From a virus, in the IMG/VR virus record IMGVR_UViG_3300005965_000002, positions 1-64,000 of that record: a stretch of 64,000 bases of DNA; one strand, written 5' to 3'. The notes beneath the pieces are model-generated. The model had not been told where the DNA came from. It saw only the letters and a program-made list of their open reading frames with translations, and searched no databases. Each line of letters opens with the position of its first letter. Position 1 is the first letter of the stretch. Below, in pieces: positions 22,504-30,808 of the stretch. The translations under genes were made by a program, and so were the position numbers.

Positions 22504-22665
22504 TTATCTCCTGGAAAATCCCATGGTTTTATTTTTATTTTTTATCTGATTTAGAGTGTACTTCAGCTTTATAATTGCATTTGCGTAAACAGAAAAAGCT
22601 GTAATCAGGTTAGCAGTCAGCATTAAAATATAGGCTGCTTTCGCAAATGCTTTTTTTGTTCTCAT
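22504..22665 (-). CDS. single-pass membrane peptide, 53 aa
   Basis: Positively charged start MRTKKAFAKAAYILMLTANL leading into a hydrophobic helix (LITAFSVYANAIIKL), then a lysine-rich tail. Lies between two genes of the operon. Could be a secreted or membrane peptide; unknown. Confidence 0.5.
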   Translation of the reverse strand: MRTKKAFAKAAYILMLTANLITAFSVYANAIIKLKYTLNQIKNKNKTMGFSRR

Positions 22666-22673
22666 ATTGAGCA

Positions 22674-23243
22674 TTACTGTTGGACCTCAAACACCTCTTC
22701 ACAGAGATGGTAGCTGTCTCTTTTTTCTTTTGCGATGGCTCTACATTTATCGCATTCGCCATCAGGCTTCCTATGCACGCAAACTACATTCTCATAAAGA
22801 GGATCCCAGGTTACGTAAACCTTTTCTTTATCTTTATTGTGTGAGTAGGATTTCTGAGCCTCAAGTACCCAACCGATATTTAAATTAAAAAGATGCTCAA
22901 GAGAATCGTACTCTTTATCTGGTATATGTCCCTTTAGGGGTATTAACCGACCAACACAGCTAGTCCAGTATCTACCCTCCCCCAAGGATTGTAAATCATA
23001 ATAGTAGTCATCTTTATCCGTTTTGAAATCTATCAAACGTACTACCGTCGTTCCGTCTATCAGCAGATCACCTTTATGTTTTTCAACAAACTGGATTAAA
23101 TCAGTTTTAGAAGATTGAGGGAAGTATGAATCGCAATCTTTGAGGTTGGTTTCTTCCTCGGCGCATTCAGATTTGGGGAGAGGAGTTACTTCGCCGGTTA
23201 GATATTCAAACTTATATCTGCAGGATTCACAAGGACCCTTCAT
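22674..23243 (-). CDS. cysteine-rich protein, 189 aa
   Basis: Cysteines at both ends (GPCESCRYKFEY; ECAEEE; KDCDSY; VVCVHRKPDGECDKCRAIA; HLCEE) suggest two zinc clusters flanking a beta-rich centre. Start overlaps the previous gene's stop. No family recognised. Confidence 0.6.
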   Translation of the reverse strand: MKGPCESCRYKFEYLTGEVTPLPKSECAEEETNLKDCDSYFPQSSKTDLIQFVEKHKGDLLIDGTTVVRLIDFKTDKDDYYYDLQSLGEGRYWTSCVGRLIPLKGHIPDKEYDSLEHLFNLNIGWVLEAQKSYSHNKDKEKVYVTWDPLYENVVCVHRKPDGECDKCRAIAKEKRDSYHLCEEVFEVQQ

Positions 23244-23551
23244 ACGTCATTCCTTTTCCATCCGTAGTTAAAAATAAACCAGTCTGCAGCTTTTTTTAGT
23301 TCTGTTTTTCTTCTCGATGATGGGAAGCGAAGCATCTCAAGTCGAGCTTCTTTGGTTTTGTACCAATAATCTACAAGCCAGTCATGAAATGAGATCTCTT
23401 CTTTTTTATTCCATGTGTGTGAGCAGTACCATTGGGGGTCAAAGAAATCAACATCTTCATATTTGACATTTACTCTGCTACACATTTCTTTCAGTGCCGC
23501 TTTTACATGGGTTCCAAACTCTCTTTTTTGAGGTTTATCTTGAGTGTCCAT
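23240..23551 (-). CDS. unknown protein, 103 aa
   Basis: Soluble, aromatic-rich (DFFDPQWYCSHTWNKKEE; WFIFNYGWKRN). Overlaps the following gene by 4 nt; GAGATAT before the ATG. Not recognised. Confidence 0.55.
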   Translation of the reverse strand: MDTQDKPQKREFGTHVKAALKEMCSRVNVKYEDVDFFDPQWYCSHTWNKKEEISFHDWLVDYWYKTKEARLEMLRFPSSRRKTELKKAADWFIFNYGWKRNDV

Positions 23552-23616
23552 AGATATCTCCTTTTCAAAGCACAGAATAATGTATTATTTGGAGATCCGT
23601 ATTTAAAGAAAATTAG

Positions 23617-23688
23617 AGAAGAAGGCAGGAATCGAACCCACGCCTTCTCCCGGACAGGGAGTGTTCAACCAGCTTAAACTACTTCTTC
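23617..23688 (-). tRNA. atypical tRNA, apparent anticodon GUC (Asp)
   Basis: Acceptor GAAGAAG/CTTCTTC, T loop TTCGATT. The anticodon arm is CTCC-CTGTCCG-GGAG, giving GUC but with C at position 37 and a mismatch at the stem base. No CCA. A normal tRNA-Asp(GUC) lies 180 bases upstream, so this copy may be decayed or specialised. Confidence 0.6.
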
Positions 23689-23852
23689 TCTAACATAGAG
23701 GCGGCTAAGGCCTTCAGGTGGCTACAAGGTTTTTCCTTGTTATCCATATTTATCACGCAACCACAAACTGTGCAGATTACGTTTGATACCTTAAGTGTGT
23801 GGGTTTCTACTCGTTCGAAGGCTTTTTTAATTTCTTCTACATCAATAGTCAT
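23679..23852 (-). CDS. small zinc-binding protein, 57 aa
   Basis: AGGAG before the ATG at 23852. CTVCGCVINMDNKEKPCSH has four cysteines/histidine of a ribbon. Its TAG stop lies 10 bases inside the following tRNA gene. Confidence 0.6.
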   Translation of the reverse strand: MTIDVEEIKKAFERVETHTLKVSNVICTVCGCVINMDNKEKPCSHLKALAASMLEKK

Positions 23853-23872
23853 ATTATATTCTCCTAAAAAAA

Positions 23873-23947
23873 TGGCGGGCCCACGGAGAATTGAACTCCG
23901 GTTACGAGATTGACAGTCTCGCGTCCTAGCCACTAGACGATGAGCCC
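23873..23947 (-). tRNA. tRNA-Asp(GUC)
   Basis: Acceptor GGGCTCA/TGGGCCC, G discriminator, encoded CCA, arm CGAGA-CTGTCAA-TCTCG (GUC), T loop TTCAATT. Confidence 0.93.
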
Positions 23948-23953
23948 TTAAAC

Positions 23954-24031
23954 TGGTAGGGACGCCCGGGATTGAACCGGGGACAACGCGGATTTTCAGT
24001 CCGCTGCTCTACCAAACTGAGCTAAGTGGCC
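23954..24031 (-). tRNA. tRNA-Phe(GAA) with a mispaired acceptor stem
   Basis: Anticodon arm GCGGA-CTGAAAA-TCCGC (GAA), T arm CCCGG-TTCAATC-CCGGG, encoded ACCA. The 5' strand GGCCACT pairs poorly with CGTCCCT: three of seven positions cannot pair. The only Phe tRNA seen here. Confidence 0.8.
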
Positions 24032-24084
24032 TTAAATTTATTTTAAAGCCACTAAAGTCAGAATCTCCCATCATTGCCTCCAAA

Positions 24085-24126
24085 AAGAGAAACCCCGCTG
24101 AACTTTCGCTCGGCGGGGTTTCTCTT
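24085..24126. terminator. strong bidirectional terminator
   Basis: A 13-bp perfect stem AGAGAAACCCCGC/GCGGGGTTTCTCT with A/T runs on both sides. Closes the 31-aa gene on the minus strand. Confidence 0.85.
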
Positions 24127-24146
24127 GAATTCACTTTTATAAAAAG

Positions 24147-24242
24147 TTATCTTCGAGACCCCCGCCCGGGCATAATATCATCGCCACTATCAAAATCGAT
24201 AGCGCTCATGCTGATGATAAAAATGCTGGTTACGATAGTCAT
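24147..24242 (-). CDS. small protein in a promoter-terminator unit, 31 aa
   Basis: AGGAG ten bases before the ATG, its own TTTGAA-N17-GGTATATT promoter and strong terminator. Hydrophobic start MTIVTSIFIISMSAI, acidic middle, GRGSRR end. Probably highly expressed; function unknown. Confidence 0.6.
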   Translation of the reverse strand: MTIVTSIFIISMSAIDFDSGDDIMPGRGSRR

Positions 24243-24275
24243 TGAAGATAAACTCCTATTCATTGGTTCGTTTCT

Positions 24276-24305
24276 AATATACCCTTTTGTTACAAGGAAT
24301 TCAAA
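24276..24305 (-). promoter_or_regulatory. promoter, TTTGAA-N17-GGTATATT variant
   Basis: TTTGAA, 17 bases, GTATATT, leading into the 31-aa gene. The leader shares ACGAACCAAT with the unit at 59.7 kb. Confidence 0.75.
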
Positions 24306-24335
24306 TACTTTTTTCAGAAAGTTTAGGAACCCATT

Positions 24336-24351
24336 AATAATCTTATAATAT
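24336..24351 (+). promoter_or_regulatory. AATAATC-N3-TAATAT box, plus strand
   Basis: Exact AATAATC-TTA-TAATAT, 41 bases before the 716-aa gene. Confidence 0.6.
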
Positions 24352-24392
24352 TTTCTTGTTATAAGATATTTTCTGTAAAGAGGGGCTACATA

Positions 24393-26543
24393 ATGGATTG
24401 GGTAGGATTAAGTTTATTTGGATATAGAGAAGCTGCAAGAAAATTTAAAAAACCTGCAGATCTTCAGTCTATACTAAAGACCATCAATATCACCTCAGAA
24501 CAATTTGAAGAGATTCGAAAAGAGGTGGCTCAAAAAGATACAGCCGGGTTAAAAGTAACTGCTCAGACTTCTGGGGCTATTGAATTATATGATCCGATCA
24601 TCACCTACCTTACTTGGATAGTACTACACGACAAGTTTAAATCTAAAAAAGAAAAGCCTGAATATCCTACTCACCAAGAATATGATTTCTTTCATGATTT
24701 ATTAGTTGCTGGTAAATTTGATGATATAAGAAAAATCATATCTAATGATAATGTTCCTCGTAACCAGCTACAGCAATATATACAGAAATTTCAGTCTTCC
24801 AATAAGTCAGATAATAAGCTCACCAAAGAAGATTTGAAAGTTTTAAATAATAAAAAAGAAGTAGTTGATTTAGGGGGAGGGTGGTCTTGGATAACCCTAG
24901 TAGATGATCAAGGCAACATAAAAGGTGGTTCTACGGTACTTACTAAAATACTAGGTCACTGTGGTAACGGTGAAGGTTTACCTGGAGATAAAATGTATCT
25001 ATTAAGTAATAAAACCATGGGACTTATACCTACTATCAAAGCTACAGTTATTGTTGATGGTGAAGGAAAAATCAGGGAGTCTAAGGCTTCTTTCAATAGA
25101 AAGATAAACATTAATAAATATGGGGGTGCCTTCTTAAAACTTCTTGAGCAACCTTTCGTAAAAGGCCTAGACGATAGTGGTGCTTACATGGCTGATTCAA
25201 ATCTCCATATGAGTGACTTTTCTGGTACTCCTTTTGAAGAACAAGCCAAGGCTCTTATAGAGAAAAAACCTAATCTTATGAATAATGATTTTGATCAAGT
25301 TATTACTAAATATAAAGATGAAGTATCAAGTCTCTCCCCAGAAGATAAAAAAGACGAATTACGGAAATTATTAGAAGATGGTCATATAAATTTAGTACAA
25401 GCTCGCGCCTTGAATGGCGGAAAATTTCCCTTTACAGACGACGAGTTGGTCGGTATGATTGATGGGGGATTAGATATAGGAAAGATAATTTCTGCCGGTA
25501 ATAGCTTATTTAGCCTTAAAGTGCAGCAAGCTTTAGCAAAAAAAGATCCTTCAAAAAACATCTCTTACATGCTTTACATGGCAGCTACTTTAAATAACAG
25601 TCCTATAGATAAAAAAATTCTTATAGAGGGTCTTAATTCCGCAAAAAAATTTAAAATGAATAGCTTTGCAGGTGATGTAGGAGATGAGACAAAAAATAAA
25701 TTAACTTCTTACTTGAAAAAGAATACTGATTTATTGTCCGCTTATCTTAAGAAAGATCCCTCGGCTATAGATTATTTCCCTGAAGACCAGCGAATGCATA
25801 TATTTAATAAAATGCCCGAGGCGTTCGCCGAAGTGTTTAAAAAAGTTCCTTCGGCTATACGTTATTTCCCTGAAGATAAAAGGATGGATATCTTTAACCA
25901 AATGCCCGAGGCGTTCGCCGAAGGGTTTTATGAAGACCCCTCGTCTATTGGTTATTTCCCTGAAGATAAAAGGATGGATATCTTTAACCGAATGCCCGAG
26001 GTGTTCGCCGAAGGGTTTAAAGAAGTTCCTTGGTCTATAAGTTATTTCCCTGAAGATAAAAAGATGGATATCTTTAACCGAATGCCCGAGGCGTTCGCCG
26101 AAGGGTTTAAAAAAATTCCTTCGGCTATAGGTTATTTCCCTGAAGACCAACACGGTTATATAAAGGAAACTATAAGAAAAATAAATGAGAAGAATAGAAC
26201 AAAGGAAGCGGCTACTATGAACAAGATATCTACCCTGTTAGACACAATAGCCAACCGATTGGAAGCAAAAGGCCTAATTAAGGAAGCTTTCAGCTTAGAT
26301 ACAATAGCAAATACTCTTGAAAAATGTGCTGCTATAGATCCATATGCGGCTACCTTGATAGCCCATGCAAAAGGTAATATGAATCAAATTCAGCAAGCTG
26401 CTCAAGATGTTAAGCAACTAGGGAAGAAAGGTATAGAATCGGTAGGCCCTGTAGAAGAAGTATTAGAAAAGCATAACTTAACTTTAAAGTCCAAGGATGA
26501 GGCTGCTTTAGAAAATCTTTGTGCTAATCTTTTAAAGATCTAA
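24393..26543 (+). CDS. large repeat protein, 716 aa, with the shared module near its C-terminus
   Basis: GAGGGG ribosome binding site. Residues 1-440 are soluble and unrecognised. Residues about 450-590 hold five 30-residue repeats built on YFPEDKRMDIFNRMPEAFAE, resembling DUF4116-type helical repeats. Residues 609-646 are the shared module (IANRLEAKG, then DTIANTLEK) seen in three other proteins here; an internal ATG with AAGGA stands exactly at its start, so a second short product is possible. On the plus strand behind an AATAATC box. A virion or host-interaction role is speculation. Confidence 0.75.
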   Translation: MDWVGLSLFGYREAARKFKKPADLQSILKTINITSEQFEEIRKEVAQKDTAGLKVTAQTSGAIELYDPIITYLTWIVLHDKFKSKKEKPEYPTHQEYDFFHDLLVAGKFDDIRKIISNDNVPRNQLQQYIQKFQSSNKSDNKLTKEDLKVLNNKKEVVDLGGGWSWITLVDDQGNIKGGSTVLTKILGHCGNGEGLPGDKMYLLSNKTMGLIPTIKATVIVDGEGKIRESKASFNRKININKYGGAFLKLLEQPFVKGLDDSGAYMADSNLHMSDFSGTPFEEQAKALIEKKPNLMNNDFDQVITKYKDEVSSLSPEDKKDELRKLLEDGHINLVQARALNGGKFPFTDDELVGMIDGGLDIGKIISAGNSLFSLKVQQALAKKDPSKNISYMLYMAATLNNSPIDKKILIEGLNSAKKFKMNSFAGDVGDETKNKLTSYLKKNTDLLSAYLKKDPSAIDYFPEDQRMHIFNKMPEAFAEVFKKVPSAIRYFPEDKRMDIFNQMPEAFAEGFYEDPSSIGYFPEDKRMDIFNRMPEVFAEGFKEVPWSISYFPEDKKMDIFNRMPEAFAEGFKKIPSAIGYFPEDQHGYIKETIRKINEKNRTKEAATMNKISTLLDTIANRLEAKGLIKEAFSLDTIANTLEKCAAIDPYAATLIAHAKGNMNQIQQAAQDVKQLGKKGIESVGPVEEVLEKHNLTLKSKDEAALENLCANLLKI
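25741..26160 (+). repeat. five tandem 90-bp repeats within the 716-aa gene
   Basis: The string GTTATTTCCCTGAAGA recurs with a period of exactly 90 nt, at 25861, 25951, 26041 and (last bases slightly changed) 26131, and as ATTATTTCCC at 25771. Near-identity at DNA level indicates recent expansion. Confidence 0.9.
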
Positions 26544-26704
26544 AGAGTATCGGGTATTGATGCTTTTTCGGTTTCTTCTAATTCTTTTTGTAACGCCTTT
26601 ATATTTTCACGAGTTTCGTATATTATGCAGTGGTAGCTGTCATCAGTGTTATGTAGAAAATGCTCAAGCAATTTTATTGATTTTCTTAGCGTCTGTGCCT
26701 TCAT
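26540..26704 (-). CDS. small helical protein, 54 aa
   Basis: GAGG ten bases before the ATG. Helical, ending NIKALQKELEETEKAS. Follows the kinase gene and its TAG overlaps the end of the plus-strand 716-aa gene. Confidence 0.55.
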   Translation of the reverse strand: MKAQTLRKSIKLLEHFLHNTDDSYHCIIYETRENIKALQKELEETEKASIPDTL

Positions 26705-26713
26705 TTTTATACC

Positions 26714-27334
26714 TCACAGAAAAACATGGTCTGCGTTTTTAACAAGAGCCTCGACGGCAGCACATTCTTTTGTGACAACTTTTTTTCTAAAGTTGTCTGT
26801 TTCGTTTTCTTTTTTCCTTTTCTTTCGGAAATCGTAGGTAGATTCTGGATCCGTCTTTCCTATGTGTACTTTAATATTAGAAGGAATATTAGAATGACAG
26901 CCATACAATCCTTCAAAAATTAATACATCACAGCTAGATTTATCTATGCTTGCATTAATTACTGCAGTGGAGAATTTTGACATTTGAAAGAACTGCACCC
27001 TATTGTAGAGTGGGTTATAAAAGGTCTCGTATGTCCAAGCCAGGCGTTTCCAGTCCATCTCTTTAGGTCCAATTACTTTGTTTTTCTTCCGTATATCATT
27101 ACGGGTGTGCCAGGGAGTCATGTAATAGTCATCCCCAGATATTATATGGCACTGCTTACCGGAACAGATGAGCATCTCGGCCAGTTTATGTGCTGTCTCC
27201 GATTTGCGCGTTCCTGAGATACCACCAATAGAGATGGTGAAGCGCTTTAATAAAAGCTTTTTATCTAGACCCTCAAAAATTTGTTTAGAATACTTTTCGC
27301 TAATAGCATCCCAAACCAAATAATCGCCGAACAT
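26714..27334 (-). CDS. P-loop kinase, uridine-kinase/phosphoribulokinase-like
   Basis: A 206-residue protein. The Walker A is GGISGTRKS, followed by HIISGDDYYM, the acidic substrate motif of uridine kinase-type enzymes, and DVLIFEGLYG as Walker B with the typical EG(L)Y. RKKRKKENETDNFRK resembles the lid. It likely phosphorylates a nucleoside or small metabolite; the substrate is not determined. Confidence 0.7.
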   Translation of the reverse strand: MFGDYLVWDAISEKYSKQIFEGLDKKLLLKRFTISIGGISGTRKSETAHKLAEMLICSGKQCHIISGDDYYMTPWHTRNDIRKKNKVIGPKEMDWKRLAWTYETFYNPLYNRVQFFQMSKFSTAVINASIDKSSCDVLIFEGLYGCHSNIPSNIKVHIGKTDPESTYDFRKKRKKENETDNFRKKVVTKECAAVEALVKNADHVFL

Positions 27335-27371
27335 AATACACTCGCTATCAGTTATTGCTTAGACTGAACAT

Positions 27372-27411
27372 AAAAAAAAGGCCCCGTCAATAGATAATAT
27401 CAGCGGAACCT
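27372..27411 (-). terminator. rho-independent terminator
   Basis: AGGTTCCG/CGGGGCCT stem followed by T8 on the minus strand, just after the 81-aa gene. Confidence 0.75.
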
Positions 27412-27438
27412 AAACCTTAGACTTTTAAGCTAGGCCAC

Positions 27439-27684
27439 TTACAGGTTATTAGCAATCCAGCTAGGAGCTCCTGCATACATCTTCAAGTAACCGCCTCCAG
27501 CCGATCCCTGTGTTTGGGTAGGCTTAACCTCAGTCTCAGTAGAGGGGGCACCATTTACCGGGTTGTTTCCGGCAGAATTATCCACAACGTCTCCACTAGG
27601 ATTACCCATGTTGGTATCTTTGGTCTCGAAAGTTGTGTTAATAGAGAATCCGCTCATTCCAGCATAAGAAGTATCTGTAGACAT
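27439..27684 (-). CDS. Asn/Thr/Gly-rich protein, 81 aa
   Basis: AAAGGGG before the ATG and a terminator after the stop. Low-complexity disordered composition (MGNPSGDVVDNSAGNNPVNG) with a hydrophobic end MYAGAPSWIANNL. Could be a decoration or secreted peptide; unknown. An AATAATC box lies 63 bases upstream. Confidence 0.6.
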   Translation of the reverse strand: MSTDTSYAGMSGFSINTTFETKDTNMGNPSGDVVDNSAGNNPVNGAPSTETEVKPTQTQGSAGGGYLKMYAGAPSWIANNL

Positions 27685-27746
27685 AATTTCCCCTTTATTG
27701 AGTTATTTTCAACGATTGTCTCAAAAGTATCGCTATGAACTATTAA

Positions 27747-27762
27747 ATATTAAATGATTATT
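27747..27762 (-). promoter_or_regulatory. AATAATC-N3-TAATAT box
   Basis: Exact AATAATC-ATT-TAATAT upstream of the 81-aa gene. Confidence 0.55.
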
Positions 27763-27910
27763 AATTTTTGTATGGAGGAGTTAAGTCACCATTTTTATCG
27801 ATAAATCCTTTTTTCTCAAGGAAAGCTCGTGCCGCTTTTTTACTCCTGCATATCTTTCTAGAGTATGCCCTTAGAGCTTTTATTTCTCTTTTTAGTTCTT
27901 TTTGTGTCAT
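27761..27910 (-). CDS. small basic protein, 49 aa
   Basis: ATGA overlap with the preceding gene's stop. Basic helix with KAARAFLEKKGFIDKNGDLT. Unknown; translation coupling supports it. Confidence 0.55.
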   Translation of the reverse strand: MTQKELKREIKALRAYSRKICRSKKAARAFLEKKGFIDKNGDLTPPYKN

Positions 27911-28539
27911 TTTATAAGGTTATGCTTATGAGCTATATCTAAAATGATTTTACATGTCCAGGCATCAACACCCGTAACCTCAGCAACTGAGTGCTCGGTG
28001 TCTGCTCCCTTATTAAAAGCTTGAATAACAAGATAGGCTTTTTCGGGGGGGATATCATTGTTCGCTATTTCATCGCTGAAACTAATTACGTTAATAGAAT
28101 CCCAGTTGGACTCGATGGTATTAGCTATAATATCCATTAAGTAAGATTCTTCGAAGGCTCCTTTTTCTTCTAAAGAATTTGCTATCTTTTCAATAGCCTG
28201 TATGGCGAGCTTAAGCGATAATTGCTCAGCTTCTTGCTTAGGTTCCTGCTTAGGTTTTTTCTCGGGCTTTTGCTTTTTTGCTCCTATCCTATCTATATCT
28301 AAATATTTTCTCCATTCCGAGAATGAAAAAGGATCCTTGCCCTTTTTTGGGCATACATAATCGACAAATTTAAAAAATTTTTGAAGTTTGTCGTAGCGGG
28401 TAGAGGATAAGGAGCGGGGCTCCCATTCCTTTAAAGGAATAGGAGTAACGGTATACTCTTTACCGTTATATAGAAAGGAAAACTGGCGTAAACCGGTATC
28501 GTGGTCTTTTGTCTCGCTTGTTACAATCGGATTCTGCAT
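27907..28539 (-). CDS. unknown protein containing the shared 30-residue module, 210 aa
   Basis: Residues 1-80 are mixed; 84-105 form a Lys/Gln/Glu-rich linker; 112-144 are the module (IEKIANSLEEKG, then DIIANTIES). The C-terminus has AEVTGVDAWTCKIILDIAH, helix-turn-helix-like. It is the only minus-strand carrier of the module. Confidence 0.65.
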   Translation of the reverse strand: MQNPIVTSETKDHDTGLRQFSFLYNGKEYTVTPIPLKEWEPRSLSSTRYDKLQKFFKFVDYVCPKKGKDPFSFSEWRKYLDIDRIGAKKQKPEKKPKQEPKQEAEQLSLKLAIQAIEKIANSLEEKGAFEESYLMDIIANTIESNWDSINVISFSDEIANNDIPPEKAYLVIQAFNKGADTEHSVAEVTGVDAWTCKIILDIAHKHNLIK

Positions 28540-28578
28540 ATTTCCTCCTGCAACAATCGAGTTATAATGAATAGATAA

Positions 28579-28791
28579 TTATAACGTAAGAATCTCTGTT
28601 TCACCAACGTCTTCAGGTAGTTCTTCGACTACCATCTTTGTGCTTTTATCCTTAGTGTTAAACCAGAAAAATATCTGATTATGATGGGTTGTAAAGGATT
28701 TTTCATCAAATTTGTCATTAGATGTGGTAGGGAATATCTCCTTATGTTCCTTTATAGCTCTTTCAATTAATCTTTTTCTTATGCTTTCCAT
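28579..28791 (-). CDS. unknown protein, 70 aa
   Basis: Basic start MESIRKRLIERAIKEHKEIF, then a beta-rich acidic end (MVVEELPEDVGETEI). Overlaps the upstream gene by 29 nt. Not recognised. Confidence 0.5.
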   Translation of the reverse strand: MESIRKRLIERAIKEHKEIFPTTSNDKFDEKSFTTHHNQIFFWFNTKDKSTKMVVEELPEDVGETEILTL

Positions 28792-29071
28792 GATTGTTTC
28801 CTTCTTTATTTTTTAACTGATTAAACAGTTTTTTTGTATTATTTATCATTGTTTTTAAGATATTAGGATCTTCTATATATTTTACGTTATCAGGGTTACT
28901 CTCGCTTACACAAATTAAATCAGATAGTATTGTGTCTGATATATCGTGAGACTCAACAATGTTGAAGAAAAAGTCGATCCCTTTTTCTGTAAATATTTTT
29001 TCCTTTAAATTAGCACAACACCGGGGCGTGCGGCTATTCTCATTATCTAAAAATTCCCTGGAGTTATCCAA
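28763..29071 (-). CDS. unknown protein, 102 aa
   Basis: Soluble, with DNVKYIEDPNILKTMINNTK and a lysine-rich end. Overlaps neighbours on both sides by 25-29 nt. Not recognised. Confidence 0.5.
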   Translation of the reverse strand: MDNSREFLDNENSRTPRCCANLKEKIFTEKGIDFFFNIVESHDISDTILSDLICVSESNPDNVKYIEDPNILKTMINNTKKLFNQLKNKEGNNHGKHKKKIN

Positions 29072-29607
29072 TAGAGTTGTGAATAAATCATACTCATAAA
29101 AATAGCTTTTTTGTCTCTGATATAACGTTTTAGTTCTTCATATGTAATTGATATTTTGTATGTTCTTTTAGACTGAATCTTCAAGGATCCATTATGCCTT
29201 GAAATATTAACCTTTGCTGGATCTGTTTTTTTATAGTTTTTTGACATCCATATAGGTTCATAATTATCGACTGAACGGTATCTATCTATATCTTCTTCTA
29301 CGTTATCGGAGTGGACATAGCCGGAGGAAGCCCACTCATCCAGATCATTATCATATATCGCTCTAGAAGCAACTTCCCAGGCTACTGAGTTACCACCTGT
29401 CTCCTTGCTTATAGTCTGATACAATACATAATACTTTTTCAGATCAAATTCTATGCCCATATGGTTTTCAACGGTATCGCCCACTTTATCTGTTTTAAGT
29501 ATAGCAATGAGCTCAACTTCTTTCAAGTCTTTAAAAGCTTCTAAGCATTTATCAATAAATACGTTATCTTGCATCATAGCTCCGTAAATCTGATTTTTTA
29601 GAGACAC
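29047..29607 (-). CDS. unknown protein, 186 aa
   Basis: Mixed alpha/beta composition; segments YYVLYQTISKETGGNSVAWE and EPIWMSKNYKKTDP. Overlaps the phosphatase gene by 44 nt. May start at Met1 or Met11. No family recognised. Confidence 0.55.
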   Translation of the reverse strand: MSLKNQIYGAMMQDNVFIDKCLEAFKDLKEVELIAILKTDKVGDTVENHMGIEFDLKKYYVLYQTISKETGGNSVAWEVASRAIYDNDLDEWASSGYVHSDNVEEDIDRYRSVDNYEPIWMSKNYKKTDPAKVNISRHNGSLKIQSKRTYKISITYEELKRYIRDKKAIFMSMIYSQLYWITPGNF

Positions 29608-30109
29608 CCTCGTTTAGCTGGGTCTCCCAGAAATTTTGATAACACGCATTTAAGCCTGAGGTTTCCATAAGGGTGTTCAGAACAAACACATTTGGTAAGA
29701 CATTATTGTCTTTCCGAAAATTTTTTTCGTCCAACCCCAGAAATCTGTTAGCAAATAGGCCTACGGCTCCTGACCGGCTAATACCGGCATCGCAGTGGGC
29801 TACTAATGTATCTACCCGATCCTTGTTCCTATCAATAAACTCTATAATTCTAAGAGCGCATTCTTTCGAGAACAAAGTTATATCTTCATGCTTGGAAAGC
29901 CTGTTGTACTCCTCAAGGGTAACATCAGAAAATACACATTCCAGATAGTCTTTACAACCTTTTTTCTTCAGTTTATCTTTATCGACAATTGTCTCATCTT
30001 TTGTAGTGGTAATCGATATTAAAGACCAATTATCCCATATTTTTATGGAATCATCTAAAATCATGTCTTTAATAACCATTCTTGGTACTACTATTATTTT
30101 TTGAATCAT
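29564..30109 (-). CDS. dual-specificity/tyrosine phosphatase-like protein
   Basis: A 181-residue protein. LVAHCDAGISRSGAVGLF is the Cys-x5-Arg phosphatase loop, preceded by a general-acid region with aspartates. It starts in an ATGA overlap with the metallophosphoesterase gene. It may dephosphorylate protein or nucleotide ends; the paired arrangement with a phosphoesterase suggests a common pathway. Confidence 0.75.
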   Translation of the reverse strand: MIQKIIVVPRMVIKDMILDDSIKIWDNWSLISITTTKDETIVDKDKLKKKGCKDYLECVFSDVTLEEYNRLSKHEDITLFSKECALRIIEFIDRNKDRVDTLVAHCDAGISRSGAVGLFANRFLGLDEKNFRKDNNVLPNVFVLNTLMETSGLNACYQNFWETQLNEGVSKKSDLRSYDAR

Positions 30110-30807
30110 ACTATCTTCTTTATCGAATGATAGAGCATATGGAATCTTCCAGAATCCCATTCATCGTGCCAGTGTCCGCAATAATATTCAGCGTTTCTGC
30201 ACGTACGGAACACGTCATCTAGGTATAACCTTGTAGAATCCAGCTCCGTAAATCTGGAGCTTAGCCCTATAGTAGCAAAATACATGCGTATAAGAGTCTC
30301 CGGAGCGGTATGAGAGATTACGAAGTCTATTTGGTCTCCCATTTTTTCTAAAATCTTATAGCCTTTTTCTTTTTCCTCAGGTGACGGCACTTCCTGGGGC
30401 CACCAAGTTTTTCCCGGCTTACGCGAGTTCCGGTCGATGCTTTTTGCTCCACCCATAGTAAAAAAGAGTTTACCTTCGATATTATATACGTTACCTCTTT
30501 TTAGGTGAAAAACACTGTCAGAAGTCTTTCCAACAGAGCTGCCAAACATATCCACATCTTCGAACTCTTCAGCCAACCTTGCGTGATTCTCGTGGTTTCC
30601 GTCAACCCAGAGTGTTGTCCAGGGTTTATCATTCAACCACTTTAACCAGTATTCTTCAACGTTATCTTTTTTCGTCCATATCAGACCAAAATCCCCGGCG
30701 ATTATTAAATAATCTTTTTTAGTAAGCGTTTTCCCCTCAGGCCAATTTTTGGAAGAAAGATCGCCCATCCCTAATTCGCCGTGCTTATCTCCAGTAACAA
30801 AAATCAT
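30106..30807 (-). CDS. calcineurin-like metallophosphoesterase
   Basis: A 233-residue protein. Metal motifs MIFVTGDKHGE (D-x-H), IIAGDFGLIW (GDxG), WVDGNHENHARL (GNH[E/D]), FVISHTAPE and YYCGHWHDE (GHxH) are complete. Substrate unknown; phage members act on nucleotides or RNA ends. Overlaps the phosphatase gene. Confidence 0.88.
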   Translation of the reverse strand: MIFVTGDKHGELGMGDLSSKNWPEGKTLTKKDYLIIAGDFGLIWTKKDNVEEYWLKWLNDKPWTTLWVDGNHENHARLAEEFEDVDMFGSSVGKTSDSVFHLKRGNVYNIEGKLFFTMGGAKSIDRNSRKPGKTWWPQEVPSPEEKEKGYKILEKMGDQIDFVISHTAPETLIRMYFATIGLSSRFTELDSTRLYLDDVFRTCRNAEYYCGHWHDEWDSGRFHMLYHSIKKIV

Positions 30808-30808
30808 T

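Noticed and set aside
25731-26153. 140-residue reading frame antisense to the tandem repeats
   Set aside because: It merely mirrors the 90-bp repeats and lacks a ribosome binding site.
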